The notes beneath the pieces are model-generated. The model ran no database searches and had not been told where the DNA came from. It saw only the letters and a program-made list of their open reading frames with translations. Below are positions 1 to 7,737 of a stretch of DNA of 20,147 nt, in pieces; the stretch's first letter is position 1; each line of letters starts with the position of its first letter. Where the stretch lies: assembly GCA_016929775.1 (NCBI GenBank), contig JAFGIE010000049.1, positions 1-20,147 on the forward strand. The letters run 5' to 3'. A program made the position numbers and the translations under genes. Origin of the DNA: Anaerolineae bacterium. GTDB lineage: Bacteria; Chloroflexota; Anaerolineae; JAFGEY01.

Positions 1-1162
1 AATGGACGCTGTACTGCTGGGCGACCTCGGGGTGCGCTGCGGGATAGAGCGCGTCGATCCGCGCGCGGATCTCGTCCCGGTAGCGCGGGTCAACGAGGCC
101 GATGCACGACCCACGGAACCCGCCGCCGCTAAAGCGCGCCCCGTACACACCTGGGCAGTCGCGGAGCAGCTCGTAGAGCGTGATCAGCTGCGGGTTGCCC
201 GACTCGTAGTTGTAGACCGAGCTGGCGCCCGACTCGTTGATCAGCTGTCCCATCTCTTCCAGGTCACCCGCGCTCCACGCCTCGATCCCGGCGCGGACCC
301 GCCGCACCTCGGTGAAAAAGTGGCGCGCGCGCCGATCCAGGGGCGGCGGCAGATCGCCACACAGGTCATCATAGATCTCTTCCGACACCAGGCGCAGGCG
401 CGGCTCCGCCGGCACGGGCAGCCCCGCCCAGTCCAGCATCATGCGCGCCGCCTGTTGGCACTCGGTCACCCGCACGTTATAGTCGGTGGCAGCCAAAGAA
501 CGCGCCAGGCCCGAATAGGCGACGAGCACCTCAAAGTGACCGTTGTCCGCCGGCGTGGCGAACTTGCGCACCTCGACCGACTGGCAGTCGAGATAGGTCA
601 GGTGATCGCGATCGCTGAGCAGGATGATCGACGGGTCGAGGATCCCGTTCTTGACGCCCAGGTAGGTGTTCTCGATGTACCGGTCGAGCTCAATGTTCTC
701 GGCGGGCCCGATCTGCAGGTCGTTCGCCGTCTCCAGGGCGAGCAGGTAAGCGACACCGACCGCTGCCGACGAGCTCAGCCCGCCGATCGGCATCCGTCCC
801 TCGACGATCCCGTCGATGCCGGTCGACAGCTCGTGCGACTGCTGCAGGGCGAGCACCGCGCCACGCACATAGTTACCCCAGTCTCCCTGGACCCTAGGCG
901 GCACCTCGTCCAGGGAAAAGTCCACGCGCCCCTGAAAGTTCTCGCTCTCGATGCAGACCCGCCGGTCGCTGCGCGGGGCAAAAGCCAGGATGATCGCCCG
1001 GTTGAGCGTCATCCCGGTCACCAGCCCATCCTGGTGGTCGACGTGCGCACCCAAGGGAGAAATGCGCAACGGCGCATAGACGACGCGGATGTCCCCCTCG
1101 AGGCAGCCCGTACGCGCCCGCAGTTTTCCCTTGAGCGCCTCAACCTGCGCTTCTACGCTCAC
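1..1162 (-). CDS. GHMP-family sugar kinase, galacturonokinase-like (3' end cut by window edge)
   Basis: The frame is open from a GTG at 1162 to the left edge: 387 residues, with probably a few tens of C-terminal residues missing. GHMP motifs are in order. Motif 1 is [14 protein letters not shown] near residues 33-46, where galactokinases have a GRxNxxGEHTDY-type motif. Motif 2 is the phosphate loop [18 protein letters not shown] near residues 128-145. Motif 3 is [12 protein letters not shown] near residues 350-361. Members phosphorylate a sugar at C1 with ATP in the cytoplasm. The 'PLGAH(V/I)DHQ' wording, the [12 protein letters not shown] stretch and the NGILDPS stretch match my memory of plant galacturonokinase (GalA to GalA-1-phosphate) better than GalK, so the substrate may be a uronic acid; galactose is the alternative. 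The GTG start overlaps the rph stop (GTGA), implying translational coupling. Family assignment is firm; substrate is inference. Confidence 0.88.
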   Translation of the reverse strand, partial: MSVEAQVEALKGKLRARTGCLEGDIRVVYAPLRISPLGAHVDHQDGLVTGMTLNRAIILAFAPRSDRRVCIESENFQGRVDFSLDEVPPRVQGDWGNYVRGAVLALQQSHELSTGIDGIVEGRMPIGGLSSSAAVGVAYLLALETANDLQIGPAENIELDRYIENTYLGVKNGILDPSIILLSDRDHLTYLDCQSVEVRKFATPADNGHFEVLVAYSGLARSLAATDYNVRVTECQQAARMMLDWAGLPVPAEPRLRLVSEEIYDDLCGDLPPPLDRRARHFFTEVRRVRAGIEAWSAGDLEEMGQLINESGASSVYNYESGNPQLITLYELLRDCPGVYGARFSGGGFRGSCIGLVDPRYRDEIRARIDALYPAAHPEVAQQYSVH

Positions 1163-1881
1163 CCGCTACCCTCCGTCGCCAACACAGCCTGCTGCGCACG
1201 CAGCAGGTGGCGGATTCCCCCCTCCGCAAGGTCCAATAGGCGGTCCATCTCGCGCCGCCCAAAGGGTGCGCCTTCCGCCGTGCCCTGTACCTCGACGTAG
1301 CCGCCTGCGGCGGTCATGACCACGTTCACGTCCACATCGGCGCGCCGGTCCTCGTCGTAGCACAGGTCGAGCAACAGCTCACCGTCGACGATGCCCACGC
1401 TCACCGCAGCCACCGCGGTAGACAGCACGCCTGCCGGAACGGCGCCCGCCGCGACCAGGCTCCGCAGGGCGAGGGCCAAGGCCACGTATCCCCCGGTCAC
1501 CGCCGCGGTGCGCGTCCCGCCATCGGCTTGGATCACGTCGCAGTCGACGATCACCTGCCGCTCGCCCAGGGCGTCCAGGTCGACCGCCGCACGCAACGAA
1601 CGACCGATCAGGCGCCAGATCTCCTGGGTCCGCCCGCGCAGACCGCTGGTCTCGCGCTGCGAACGCGTGTGCGTCGCCCGTGGGAGGAGGGCATACTCGG
1701 CGGTCACCCACCCCCGCCCACGTCCGGCAAGCCAGGGCGGCACGCGTGGTTCGACCGTGGCGTTGCACAACACGCGCGTCTGCCCAGCCTCGATCAAAAC
1801 CGACCCCTCGGGGTACGCCACGTACCCGGGGGTCAGGGTCACCGGACGCAGTTCGTCGCATGCCCGACCGTCAATCCGCAC
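1159..1881 (-). CDS. rph: Ribonuclease PH
   Basis: 240 residues, the usual RNase PH length. This phosphorolytic 3'-5' exoribonuclease trims the 3' ends of tRNA precursors and acts as a hexameric ring in the cytoplasm. Visible family motifs are the N-terminal [13 protein letters not shown], the [20 protein letters not shown] block near residues 84-103, and the catalytic/phosphate-site region [12 protein letters not shown] near residues 116-127. The start is GTG at 1881, chosen because GAGGAGG lies about 4 nt upstream and the RNase PH N-terminus begins right there. It is the first gene of a unit with the downstream GHMP kinase (4-nt overlap). It is transcribed from an extended -10 promoter at 1915-1942 and is divergent from tRNA-Arg. 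In many bacteria rph neighbours an XTP pyrophosphatase gene; a sugar kinase is a less common partner. Confidence 0.95.
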   Translation of the reverse strand: MRIDGRACDELRPVTLTPGYVAYPEGSVLIEAGQTRVLCNATVEPRVPPWLAGRGRGWVTAEYALLPRATHTRSQRETSGLRGRTQEIWRLIGRSLRAAVDLDALGERQVIVDCDVIQADGGTRTAAVTGGYVALALALRSLVAAGAVPAGVLSTAVAAVSVGIVDGELLLDLCYDEDRRADVDVNVVMTAAGGYVEVQGTAEGAPFGRREMDRLLDLAEGGIRHLLRAQQAVLATEGSG

Positions 1882-1914
1882 GCCGCCTCCTCGTCGCTCT
1901 CTGCCAACCGTGCA

Positions 1915-1942
1915 ATTATACCACGCCCTGCACTTGGGGCAA
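1915..1942 (-). promoter_or_regulatory. Promoter of rph
   Basis: On the minus strand, TATAAT (1920-1915) is preceded directly by TGG, making an extended -10. TTGCCC at 1942-1937 is a 4/6 match to the -35, with a 16-nt spacer. The predicted start lies near 1908, giving a leader of about 27 nt that carries the rph Shine-Dalgarno. Confidence 0.65.
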
Positions 1943-1963
1943 AAAAGCGAGTCATCAAACCGC

Positions 1964-1992
1964 TTGCACGGGCGTCCGTTCGGTGGTAGAAT
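1964..1992 (+). promoter_or_regulatory. Promoter of tRNA-Arg
   Basis: TTGCAC (1964-1969), a 17-nt spacer ending in TGG, then TAGAAT (1987-1992). Transcription would begin near 1999, a few bases before the mature tRNA 5' end. The promoter is divergent from the rph promoter, and the two -35 boxes are about 22 nt apart. Confidence 0.7.
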
Positions 1993-2001
1993 CTAGGTAC
2001 A

Positions 2002-2074
2002 GCCCCCATAGCTCAAAGGATAGAGCAACTGCCTTCTAAGCAGTCGGTTGCGTGTTCGAGTCGCGCTGGGGGCG
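2002..2074 (+). tRNA. tRNA-Arg (anticodon TCT)
   Basis: A full cloverleaf can be drawn. The acceptor GCCCCCA (2002-2008) pairs with TGGGGGC (2067-2073). The D stem is GCTC/GAGC (2011-2014/2023-2026). The anticodon stem is ACTGC/GCAGT (2028-2032/2040-2044) with loop CTTCTAA. The T stem is GCGTG/CGCGC (2050-2054/2062-2066, one G-T pair) with loop TTCGAGT. Anticodon TCT at 2035-2037 reads AGA/AGG arginine codons. The discriminator base is G (2074). No CCA is encoded, so it must be added after transcription. The variable loop is 5 nt, a normal class I tRNA. Confidence 0.96.
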
Positions 2075-2110
2075 CTGGCAATCGCGCCCGACTGGCAAGC
2101 CATCCACACG

Positions 2111-2145
2111 ACAGGACCCCGATCTCGGCGAGACCGGGGCCCTGT
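2111..2145. terminator. Hairpin between convergent units (possible bidirectional terminator)
   Basis: An imperfect inverted repeat of 16 pairs with two mismatches and a 3-nt loop (arms 2111-2126 and 2130-2145). It sits between the tRNA-Arg 3' end and the stop codon of the convergent HAAS membrane protein gene. No T-tract follows on either strand, so intrinsic termination is only inferred from position and stem strength. Confidence 0.45.
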
Positions 2146-2167
2146 GTGTCAAGTTGCGCTGGCTTGG

Positions 2168-3223
2168 CTACGCTGCGGGCGCGCCCTCGTCCGGCGAGAG
2201 GTAGTCCGGGCGGAGCTCGCTGCGGACGAGCCGGACGCCTTTCTGCACCACCTCTCCGACCGTGGCGACCAGGCCAATGCCCAGCCCCACGCGCAGCATC
2301 GGCCCCAAGATCTTGGTCAGCGTCTCGCGCAGCGATGCGGGTTCGATCGCCTCCATCGCCAGCAGCGACGGGCCAAAGAGCATGCGCGAGAGGACATAGA
2401 CCCCGAACAGCGCCAGGACCAGGTCGATCGCGCGCGTCCAGCGCTGCCAACGCCCCAGCTGCACCAAGACCACGTTCAGCCCGATCCGGAGCAGCCACAG
2501 CACGTTGAGCATCGGCAGGTAGGCCTGCACGAACACAGGCGCCAACATGGGGGTCGCGTGCCAGACCCCCTTCCCACCATCGAGCGACCCAACGTAGGCT
2601 ACGCCGACCCACTGCGGGAAAAAGTTGAACACGACCAGGGCGATCACCATCAGCACGCTTTCGACGATCAGCCCTCCGACCTCGATCCGCGCCCGATCCT
2701 GGACCGGCGGCAGCTTGCGTGGGTCCCACGCCGCTTCATCCCGCTCCAGGGCTGACTCGGGCAAGACGCGCTCCAGGACATAGAACGTCACCGTCACCGA
2801 CCCTAGCCCTGCCAGGACAGCGCCGAGATAGCTGTCGAACACGTTGCCCAAGGCAGACGCCAAGCCCCCCGCCGGGTCGCTCTCGCCCCACAGCGCCAGA
2901 CCGAGCAAGACCAGGTGCGCGATCGTCAGTGCCCCCGTCACGGCGGCGACGACGATCCGGTAGATGTCGTACAGCCGTGGACCGATCACGTAGCGCTTGG
3001 GTGGCATATACCCCTCGACCACGCGCGCCGGCGGGCCAAAGACCTCGAGGACCGCAACCTGATCCGCCTCCGCCACCTCGCCCTTTTCGGGCAGCTCGCC
3101 CACCCGGTCTTGGAGCGCATCCATCAGCAGCGAGTGCAACTCTGCCTGCACGTCGGCGCGCATGCGCTGCGGCAGACGTCGCCCCACTTCGTGCACGTAG
3201 CGGTCGAAAAGCGTCACTTTCAT
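2168..3223 (-). CDS. HAAS-domain multi-pass membrane protein
   Basis: 351 residues. The N-terminal ~75 residues are a helical, charged HAAS-type domain (short stretch FDRYVHEVGRRLPQRMRADV, then a GxLP-like turn and a VFGPPARVVEGY motif). Such domains typically precede a membrane part and are encoded next to PadR regulators. Hydrophobic segments lie near residues 88-112, 128-150, 188-208, 228-250, 266-286 and 315-335, so about six membrane spans. Function is unknown; a sensor or permease-like role for the PadR partner is a guess. Its ATG (3223) follows the padR stop (3229-3227) by 3 nt, so the two are one operon. The C-terminus is a short polar tail. Confidence 0.85.
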   Translation of the reverse strand: MKVTLFDRYVHEVGRRLPQRMRADVQAELHSLLMDALQDRVGELPEKGEVAEADQVAVLEVFGPPARVVEGYMPPKRYVIGPRLYDIYRIVVAAVTGALTIAHLVLLGLALWGESDPAGGLASALGNVFDSYLGAVLAGLGSVTVTFYVLERVLPESALERDEAAWDPRKLPPVQDRARIEVGGLIVESVLMVIALVVFNFFPQWVGVAYVGSLDGGKGVWHATPMLAPVFVQAYLPMLNVLWLLRIGLNVVLVQLGRWQRWTRAIDLVLALFGVYVLSRMLFGPSLLAMEAIEPASLRETLTKILGPMLRVGLGIGLVATVGEVVQKGVRLVRSELRPDYLSPDEGAPAA

Positions 3224-3226
3224 TGT

Positions 3227-3559
3227 CTAGTTCTCCTCTCCAAGCAGTCGCTCGAGCACGCGGTTCAACGCGCGCCATTCCTCGACCAGGGTCTGCAGGG
3301 TCTCGCGCCCCACATCGCTGATCACATAGTACCGTCGCGGGCGCGGTCCCTCCACCGACCACTCGCTCTCGAGCAAGCCCTGCTCCTCCAGCCGCCGAAG
3401 CAGGGGGTAGAGCGTGCCCTGGTCGATCTCTACCCCCCGCTCGGACAGGCGCTGCGCGAGCGAGTAGCCGTAACGCCGATCGTCGAGCTGGCTCAGGACA
3501 GTCAGCACCAGTGTGCCGCGCCGCAACTCCGATATGAGATTGTCTGTAAGGTCTGCCAT
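3227..3559 (-). CDS. PadR-family transcriptional regulator
   Basis: 110 residues, a typical short (subfamily 2) PadR protein. It has a winged helix-turn-helix (about residues 10-80) with the diagnostic wording 'RYGYSLAQRLSERGVEIDQG' followed by LYPLLRRLEEQGLLESEW and the wing PRRYYVISDVGRE. A C-terminal helix (about 85-108) serves dimerisation. It is probably a repressor of its own operon: a palindrome overlaps the -10 box of the promoter just upstream. The ATG at 3559 has a purine-rich GGGAGCGGAGAG upstream. The co-transcribed HAAS membrane protein is the usual partner of this family. Confidence 0.93.
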   Translation of the reverse strand: MADLTDNLISELRRGTLVLTVLSQLDDRRYGYSLAQRLSERGVEIDQGTLYPLLRRLEEQGLLESEWSVEGPRPRRYYVISDVGRETLQTLVEEWRALNRVLERLLGEEN

Positions 3560-3583
3560 CTCTCCGCTCCCTCACTGTTTGAC

Positions 3584-3599
3584 ACATTATACCATATGT
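3584..3599. promoter_or_regulatory. Candidate PadR operator
   Basis: Palindrome ACAT-N8-ATGT (3584-3587 and 3596-3599; extends to CACAT/ATGTG) lying over the -10 box and spacer of the padR promoter. A second, wider inverted pair TTGACA (3579-3584)/TGTCAA (3610-3615) flanks it. Described PadR sites are paired ATGT/ACAT half-sites 8 nt apart. Here the half-sites are in the reverse order, so identity as the operator is inference. Confidence 0.55.
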
Positions 3600-3615
3600 G
3601 ACCCAGTATTGTCAA
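3586..3615 (-). promoter_or_regulatory. Promoter of the padR-HAAS operon
   Basis: On the minus strand, a perfect TTGACA (3615-3610), an 18-nt spacer ending in TGG, and a perfect TATAAT (3591-3586). This is the strongest-looking promoter in the window, as expected for a unit held down by a repressor. Confidence 0.85.
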
Positions 3616-3669
3616 TACCCAATTATAGGGTTTTTCCCATTGTTTTTGCACTCTTGCTCACTGCGTGCG

Positions 3670-3699
3670 TTGCAGCGCTCCCCGCTGGCATGGTATAAT
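3670..3699 (+). promoter_or_regulatory. Promoter of the pncC-GTPase-transporter operon
   Basis: TTGCAG (3670-3675), an 18-nt spacer ending in TGG, then TATAAT (3694-3699). Predicted start near 3706, leader about 45 nt. The only clear promoter seen upstream of the three plus-strand genes. Confidence 0.7.
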
Positions 3700-3750
3700 G
3701 GTCTTGGACCTATCCTGATCCCGTATCGGACGAGATGAGTGTGGAGGGAT

Positions 3751-4248
3751 ATGGGCGAGCGCGACCCCTTGCCGGAGGAACAGATCGTCGGCCCCCTGCT
3801 TCGGGCGTTGGGCCGGACCGTGGTGACTGCCGAGTCGTGCACGGGCGGGCTGATCGGTCACCTGCTGACGGAGGTGCCGGGCAGCTCTGACTATGTCGTG
3901 GGAGGCGTGATCGCCTATGCGAACGAGGTCAAGCGCGACGTGCTCGGGGTCGCGCAGGAGACGCTGTCAACCGCGGGAGCCGTGAGCGCCGAGACGGCGC
4001 TGCAGATGGCGCGCGGCGCACGCCGTCTACTGCAGGCTGACTATGCCCTCGCGGCGACGGGCATCGCCGGGCCGAGCGGAGGCACGCCCGGCAAGCCGGT
4101 GGGCCTGGTGTACTTGGCCCTCGTCGGCCCACAGGTCGAGCGGTGCGAGCGACACGTGTGGGACGGCAGCCGCGCAGAGAACAAGCTGCGCTCCGCACGC
4201 CGCGCGCTCGGCATGCTGGTCGAGCACTTGCAGGCTGCGGACGCATAA
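3751..4248 (+). CDS. pncC: Nicotinamide-nucleotide amidohydrolase (stand-alone CinA C-terminal domain)
   Basis: 165 residues from ATG 3751. The protein is a single CinA-C domain, which deamidates nicotinamide mononucleotide to nicotinate mononucleotide in pyridine-nucleotide salvage. Motifs are TAESCTGG near residues 26-33 (the Ser is the family nucleophile), the VVGGVIAYANEVKRDVLGV block, and the GIAGPSGGTPGKPVG loop near residues 105-119. The N-terminal MoaB-like COG1058 half of full CinA is absent, as in E. coli YgaD/PncC. An in-frame GTG at 3739 is an alternative start. I prefer ATG because GGAGGG (3743-3748) precedes it, although spacing is short. The GTPase gene follows after 18 nt. Confidence 0.9.
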   Translation: MGERDPLPEEQIVGPLLRALGRTVVTAESCTGGLIGHLLTEVPGSSDYVVGGVIAYANEVKRDVLGVAQETLSTAGAVSAETALQMARGARRLLQADYALAATGIAGPSGGTPGKPVGLVYLALVGPQVERCERHVWDGSRAENKLRSARRALGMLVEHLQAADA

Positions 4249-4266
4249 GCGCGACGAGGAGAACCG

Positions 4267-5709
4267 GTGGACGAACATAGCGACTGCGCCTCGCCGGCGG
4301 GACTGCCTGGCGCAGCGGACGAACTTGGGACGGAACCCGGTGCGGCGCACGAAGCCGGTGCGGCGCACGAGAGCAGTGCGGCGCACGAGAGCAGTGCGGC
4401 GCAGGAATACAGCGCGGTGGAGGCGCCCGGCAGCGCACCCGAGGCGAGCTTTGACGACGTGATCGGGCGCCTGCTCGGCGACATGTCGCGCGAGTCTCGC
4501 CTGTGGCTGGAGACCGTGTACGATGCGCTCCCCGAGGAGCGCAAAGGCCTGATCGCCCGGAACCTGCAGGCCCTGGTCCAGGAAGCCAAACCCGCCGTCT
4601 TTTATCGCATCGTCCAGCTTGCCCTGCGCCAGTACGAGGGCGTCTTTGAGAGCGCCCGGAAGCGGATCAGTATCGTCGGACCGGTCAACGTCGGCAAGTC
4701 CTCGCTGTTCAATGCCCTCCTCTTGCCCAAGGAGACCAAAGCCGAGGTCAGCCCCGTGCCCGGCACCACGCGCGTCGCCCAGATCGCCGATGCCGGGCTG
4801 TGCACCGTGATCGACACGCCTGGCGGCGACGAGGCGGCAGGGGAGGAACGCAAGCGCGTCGCGTTCCAATCCGCGCGCGAGGCCGATTCGCTGATCGTCG
4901 TCTTTGACGCTCACGCCGGCATCAGCCAGGGGACGCGTGCCCTGTACGAGGAACTGTGCCGCCTGGGCAAGCCCATGACGCTGGTCCTGAACAAGATCGA
5001 TCTGGTCAAGGGATACCAGGCTGACGTGATCGCCCGCGCCGCGCAGGACCTCGGCGTCCCGGAAGGCGACCTGATCCCGGTCTCGGCGACGCGGCGGATC
5101 AACCTCGAACAGGTCGTCTTTTCGCTGATCCGCCTCAACCCCGGCTTGCTGGCGACGGTGAGCGAGCTCGTGCCCCACTACCGGCACCAGATCGCCACGC
5201 GCTACATCGCCGGCGCAGCGATCTCGGCCCTCGCCGTGGGCAGTTCGCCCCTGCCCATCGCCGACTTTTTCCCGCTCACGGCGATCCAGGTCGGGCTTGT
5301 GCTGCAGCTCAGCCGCGTCTACGGCCAACGGGTCACCTGGGACAAGGCCAAGGAAGTGGTGCTCACGCTGGGCGGCGGCTTTGGCCTGCGCGAGGGGTTC
5401 CGCCAGCTGATCAAGCTCGTCCCACTGCCCGGGGCGAACTGGGTCGCCAGCGGCGTCTATGCCGCCGTCGGGACCGCTGCGCTGGGGATGGCGGCGCGCG
5501 CCTACTGGGCGCGCGGCGGGCTGGGTACACCCCAGGCATGGAAACAAAAGACGGCCCACTTTCGTAATCGTCTATGGGACCAGATCCGGTCTGCGGTTGC
5601 CCACCGCCGACTGCGGGACCGGGAGCAGGTCACCGAGCTGCTCGAGGCAAACCTGGAACAAGAGATCGACCGCATCGATCCACAGAGTGGAGGAGAGGGT
5701 ACCCGATGA
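4267..5709 (+). CDS. Membrane-associated GTPase with DUF697-like C-terminus
   Basis: 480 residues from GTG 4267 (GAGGAG upstream). Order: residues 1-60 are a low-complexity, Ala/Glu/His-rich tail with hexapeptide repeats; a helical linker follows; then an Era/TrmE-like G domain with G1 GPVNVGKSS (138-146), G2 Thr in PGTTR (165-169), G3 DTPGG (183-187), G4 NKID (242-245) and G5 SAT (273-275). The C-terminal third (about 310-430) has the 'PLPIADFFPLTAIQVGLVLQ' pattern of DUF697/YcjF-type domains and hydrophobic Gly/Ala-rich stretches suggesting membrane association. The role is unknown; relatives are linked with membrane or stress functions. It ends in ATGA shared with the next gene (4-nt overlap), so expression is coupled to the transporter fusion. 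Confidence 0.85.
   Translation: MDEHSDCASPAGLPGAADELGTEPGAAHEAGAAHESSAAHESSAAQEYSAVEAPGSAPEASFDDVIGRLLGDMSRESRLWLETVYDALPEERKGLIARNLQALVQEAKPAVFYRIVQLALRQYEGVFESARKRISIVGPVNVGKSSLFNALLLPKETKAEVSPVPGTTRVAQIADAGLCTVIDTPGGDEAAGEERKRVAFQSAREADSLIVVFDAHAGISQGTRALYEELCRLGKPMTLVLNKIDLVKGYQADVIARAAQDLGVPEGDLIPVSATRRINLEQVVFSLIRLNPGLLATVSELVPHYRHQIATRYIAGAAISALAVGSSPLPIADFFPLTAIQVGLVLQLSRVYGQRVTWDKAKEVVLTLGGGFGLREGFRQLIKLVPLPGANWVASGVYAAVGTAALGMAARAYWARGGLGTPQAWKQKTAHFRNRLWDQIRSAVAHRRLRDREQVTELLEANLEQEIDRIDPQSGGEGTR
4339..4410 (+). repeat. Four 18-bp tandem repeats in the GTPase gene
   Basis: Four consecutive 18-bp units encode GAAHEA, GAAHES, SAAHES and SAAQEY in the disordered N-terminal tail (residues 25-48). 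Units 2 and 3 are nearly identical at DNA level, suggesting recent slippage or unequal exchange. Confidence 0.85.
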
Positions 5710-7589
5710 GCGATCTGCCGCGCTGGAGCCGCTCAACCAAGCAACTCGTCTCTGCGACGATCCTGATCGTGATGGCGCTGCTGCTGTACAGCTTTCGCAC
5801 CATCCTGCTCCCGATCATCCTCGTGCTCCTGTTCTCCTACATCGCCGCGCCTGCCGTGGGCTGGCTTTCGAAGCGGCTGCACATCGGGCGCGCGTGGTCG
5901 GTGCTGATCGTCTATCTGGTCTGCCTCGGCGTCGTCGCCACCCTGCCGGCGGTCACCATCCCGGTGATCGTAGACGAAGTCGAGAACTTGGTCCGCAACC
6001 TCGACGCGATCGCCAACCGGGCGGTCACCTGGCTCGAGCAGCTCGACCAGTACCGCTTCGAGGTCTTGGGGTACGTGATCGCGCTCCCCAAGTTCGAGTC
6101 CCCCACCCTCTCCTTCGAGTTCGACCGGATCATGGAGCTGATCAACTCGGCGATCTCGCCCCTGGCGGGCGGCGCATTCTCGGTCGTGCGGACAGTCGCC
6201 TCGGGCGTAGGTTGGTTGATCTTTATGTCGGTCATGGGGTTCTATCTCTTGCGCGACGCCGATCGCCTGATCCCGACGCTGCTGAGCATCATCCCTGCCC
6301 CGTACCGCTCCGAGGCAGCCAAGCTCGTCGGGCAGATCAACGCCACGTGGAACGCATTCCTACGAGGCCAGATCGTGCTCTGCCTGGTGATCGGGGTGCT
6401 GACCACGGTCGCCATGAGCGCAGTCGGGATCCGGTTTGCCGTCGCGTTGGGGATCATCGCCGGCATCCTCGAGATCGTGCCCAACCTGGGACCCACCTTG
6501 GCCTCGGTGCCGGCGATCCTGCTGGCGCTCTTTCAGGGCTCGTCCTACATCCCCATGTCCAAGCTGGGCGTTGCCATCCTCGTGGCAGGCATCTACTGGA
6601 TGATCCAGAACGTCGAGAACACGGTCCTGGTGCCCCGCATCATCGGATCGAGCCTCAACCTGCACCCTCTCATGGTCATCGTCGGCGTGCTGGCGGGCGC
6701 CACGCTGGGCGGCACACTCGGTCCTCTGGGGACGATTGTGGGGGCACTGCTGGCAGCCCCCGTGCTGGCGACGCTCCGTCACGTGTTTCGGTACGTGTAC
6801 TGCAAGCTGGCGGACCTGGATCCCTTTCCCACGCCCCCTTCCTTTGCTGCGATCGCGCGCGAGCGCGGGGTGCGCGCGATCCTGTTTGACCTGGACGGCA
6901 CGCTGATCGACTCGGACAACACGCTGGTCGAACGCTGGGCGGCGGCGCTGGCGCGCGTGCCCCTTTTGACCCGGCTGTGCGACGCGCACAAGCTGGCGCG
7001 GCGTCTGCTCATGCTCACGAGCAGGCCCGCCAACGCGGTGCTGACCGTCGTCGACTGGCTGGGGCTCGACGCCAAGCTCTTTGCCCTGAGCGAATGGGTG
7101 CGGTTGGCACGCGGCGAGCCCCAGCTCGAGGAGATGCTTGCCATCGATGGCTCGATCGAGTTCGTGCGCGAGCTGTGCCAGCACTATGACTTGGCGATCA
7201 CGACGACGCGCAACCGCGCCACGGCACAGGCCTTTGTGGAGCAGTTCGGCCTCCAAGCGTGCTTTAAAGCCGTCGTGACCCGCCAGGACGTCAAACGCCT
7301 CAAGCCCCACCCCGAACCGATCCGGCACGCGGCGGGCGCGCTCGGGTACGACCCCGAGGAGTGCATCGTCGTCGGCGATATGGGCGTGGACGTGCAGGCT
7401 GGCAAGCGCGCCGGCGCACTGACCGTCGGCGTGCTCTCCGGGTTCGGCGAGGCACAGCGCCTCTCACAGCTGGAGCCCGACCTAGTCCTGGAGACCGCAT
7501 CGCAGCTGCGGCAGCACCTGCCGAGGCGCGAGTCAGTCCTGGTCAGCGAGCTGGTGCGCCCCTTTCGAGACGACGATAGCACTCGTTGA
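5706..7589 (+). CDS. AI-2E family transporter fused to a HAD-family phosphatase
   Basis: 627 residues from ATG 5706, with GGAGGAGAGGGT upstream and a 4-nt overlap with the GTPase stop. Residues 1 to about 370 are an AI-2E (TqsA/PerM-like) permease: paired N-terminal membrane spans, a soluble amphipathic middle (about 90-160), then further spans with the conserved 'GILEIVPNLGP' motif and the ENTVLVPRIIGSSLNLHP stretch. Residues from about 388 form a HAD subfamily I hydrolase with all four motifs: DLDGT (nucleophile Asp near 395), TTT (motif II), Lys in RLKPHPEP (about 533), and GDMGVD (about 557-562). The family exports small molecules or ions; the HAD half could dephosphorylate a transported or signalling metabolite. 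There is no stop or frameshift between the parts, so this is a real fusion in the sequence given. Substrate unknown. Confidence 0.9.
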   Translation: MSDLPRWSRSTKQLVSATILIVMALLLYSFRTILLPIILVLLFSYIAAPAVGWLSKRLHIGRAWSVLIVYLVCLGVVATLPAVTIPVIVDEVENLVRNLDAIANRAVTWLEQLDQYRFEVLGYVIALPKFESPTLSFEFDRIMELINSAISPLAGGAFSVVRTVASGVGWLIFMSVMGFYLLRDADRLIPTLLSIIPAPYRSEAAKLVGQINATWNAFLRGQIVLCLVIGVLTTVAMSAVGIRFAVALGIIAGILEIVPNLGPTLASVPAILLALFQGSSYIPMSKLGVAILVAGIYWMIQNVENTVLVPRIIGSSLNLHPLMVIVGVLAGATLGGTLGPLGTIVGALLAAPVLATLRHVFRYVYCKLADLDPFPTPPSFAAIARERGVRAILFDLDGTLIDSDNTLVERWAAALARVPLLTRLCDAHKLARRLLMLTSRPANAVLTVVDWLGLDAKLFALSEWVRLARGEPQLEEMLAIDGSIEFVRELCQHYDLAITTTRNRATAQAFVEQFGLQACFKAVVTRQDVKRLKPHPEPIRHAAGALGYDPEECIVVGDMGVDVQAGKRAGALTVGVLSGFGEAQRLSQLEPDLVLETASQLRQHLPRRESVLVSELVRPFRDDDSTR

Positions 7590-7597
7590 CACAACGG

Positions 7598-7626
7598 CAA
7601 GATCGCGGCGCGACAAGATCGCGGCG
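7598..7626. repeat. Short direct repeat in the intergenic gap
   Basis: The 13-mer CAAGATCGCGGCG occurs at 7598-7610 and 7614-7626, just after the transporter-HAD stop. The rest of 7590-7737 shows no convincing gene, promoter or terminator. Confidence 0.6.
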
Positions 7627-7737
7627 GGGCAGGACCGGCAGGAGCAGCACGCGGGCGTCCATCCTGTAAGGTAGACAGCGCCCGGGCCACGCGCTGGATG
7701 GCGATGTACGGGGCACGGGCCCAGGCCACTCAACCCG

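Noticed and set aside
2..1300. 432-codon open frame on the plus strand
   Set aside because: It is antisense to the GHMP kinase and rph, in register with the kinase codons, and its product is Arg/Asp/Gln-rich with no recognisable motif; a GC-rich shadow.
4027..5559. 510-codon open frame on the minus strand
   Set aside because: Antisense to pncC and the GTPase, whose G1-G5 motifs are intact on the plus strand.
5459..6889. 476-codon alternative plus-strand frame over the transporter
   Set aside because: Arg/Pro/His-rich, no motifs; the overlapping frame encodes the AI-2E permease.
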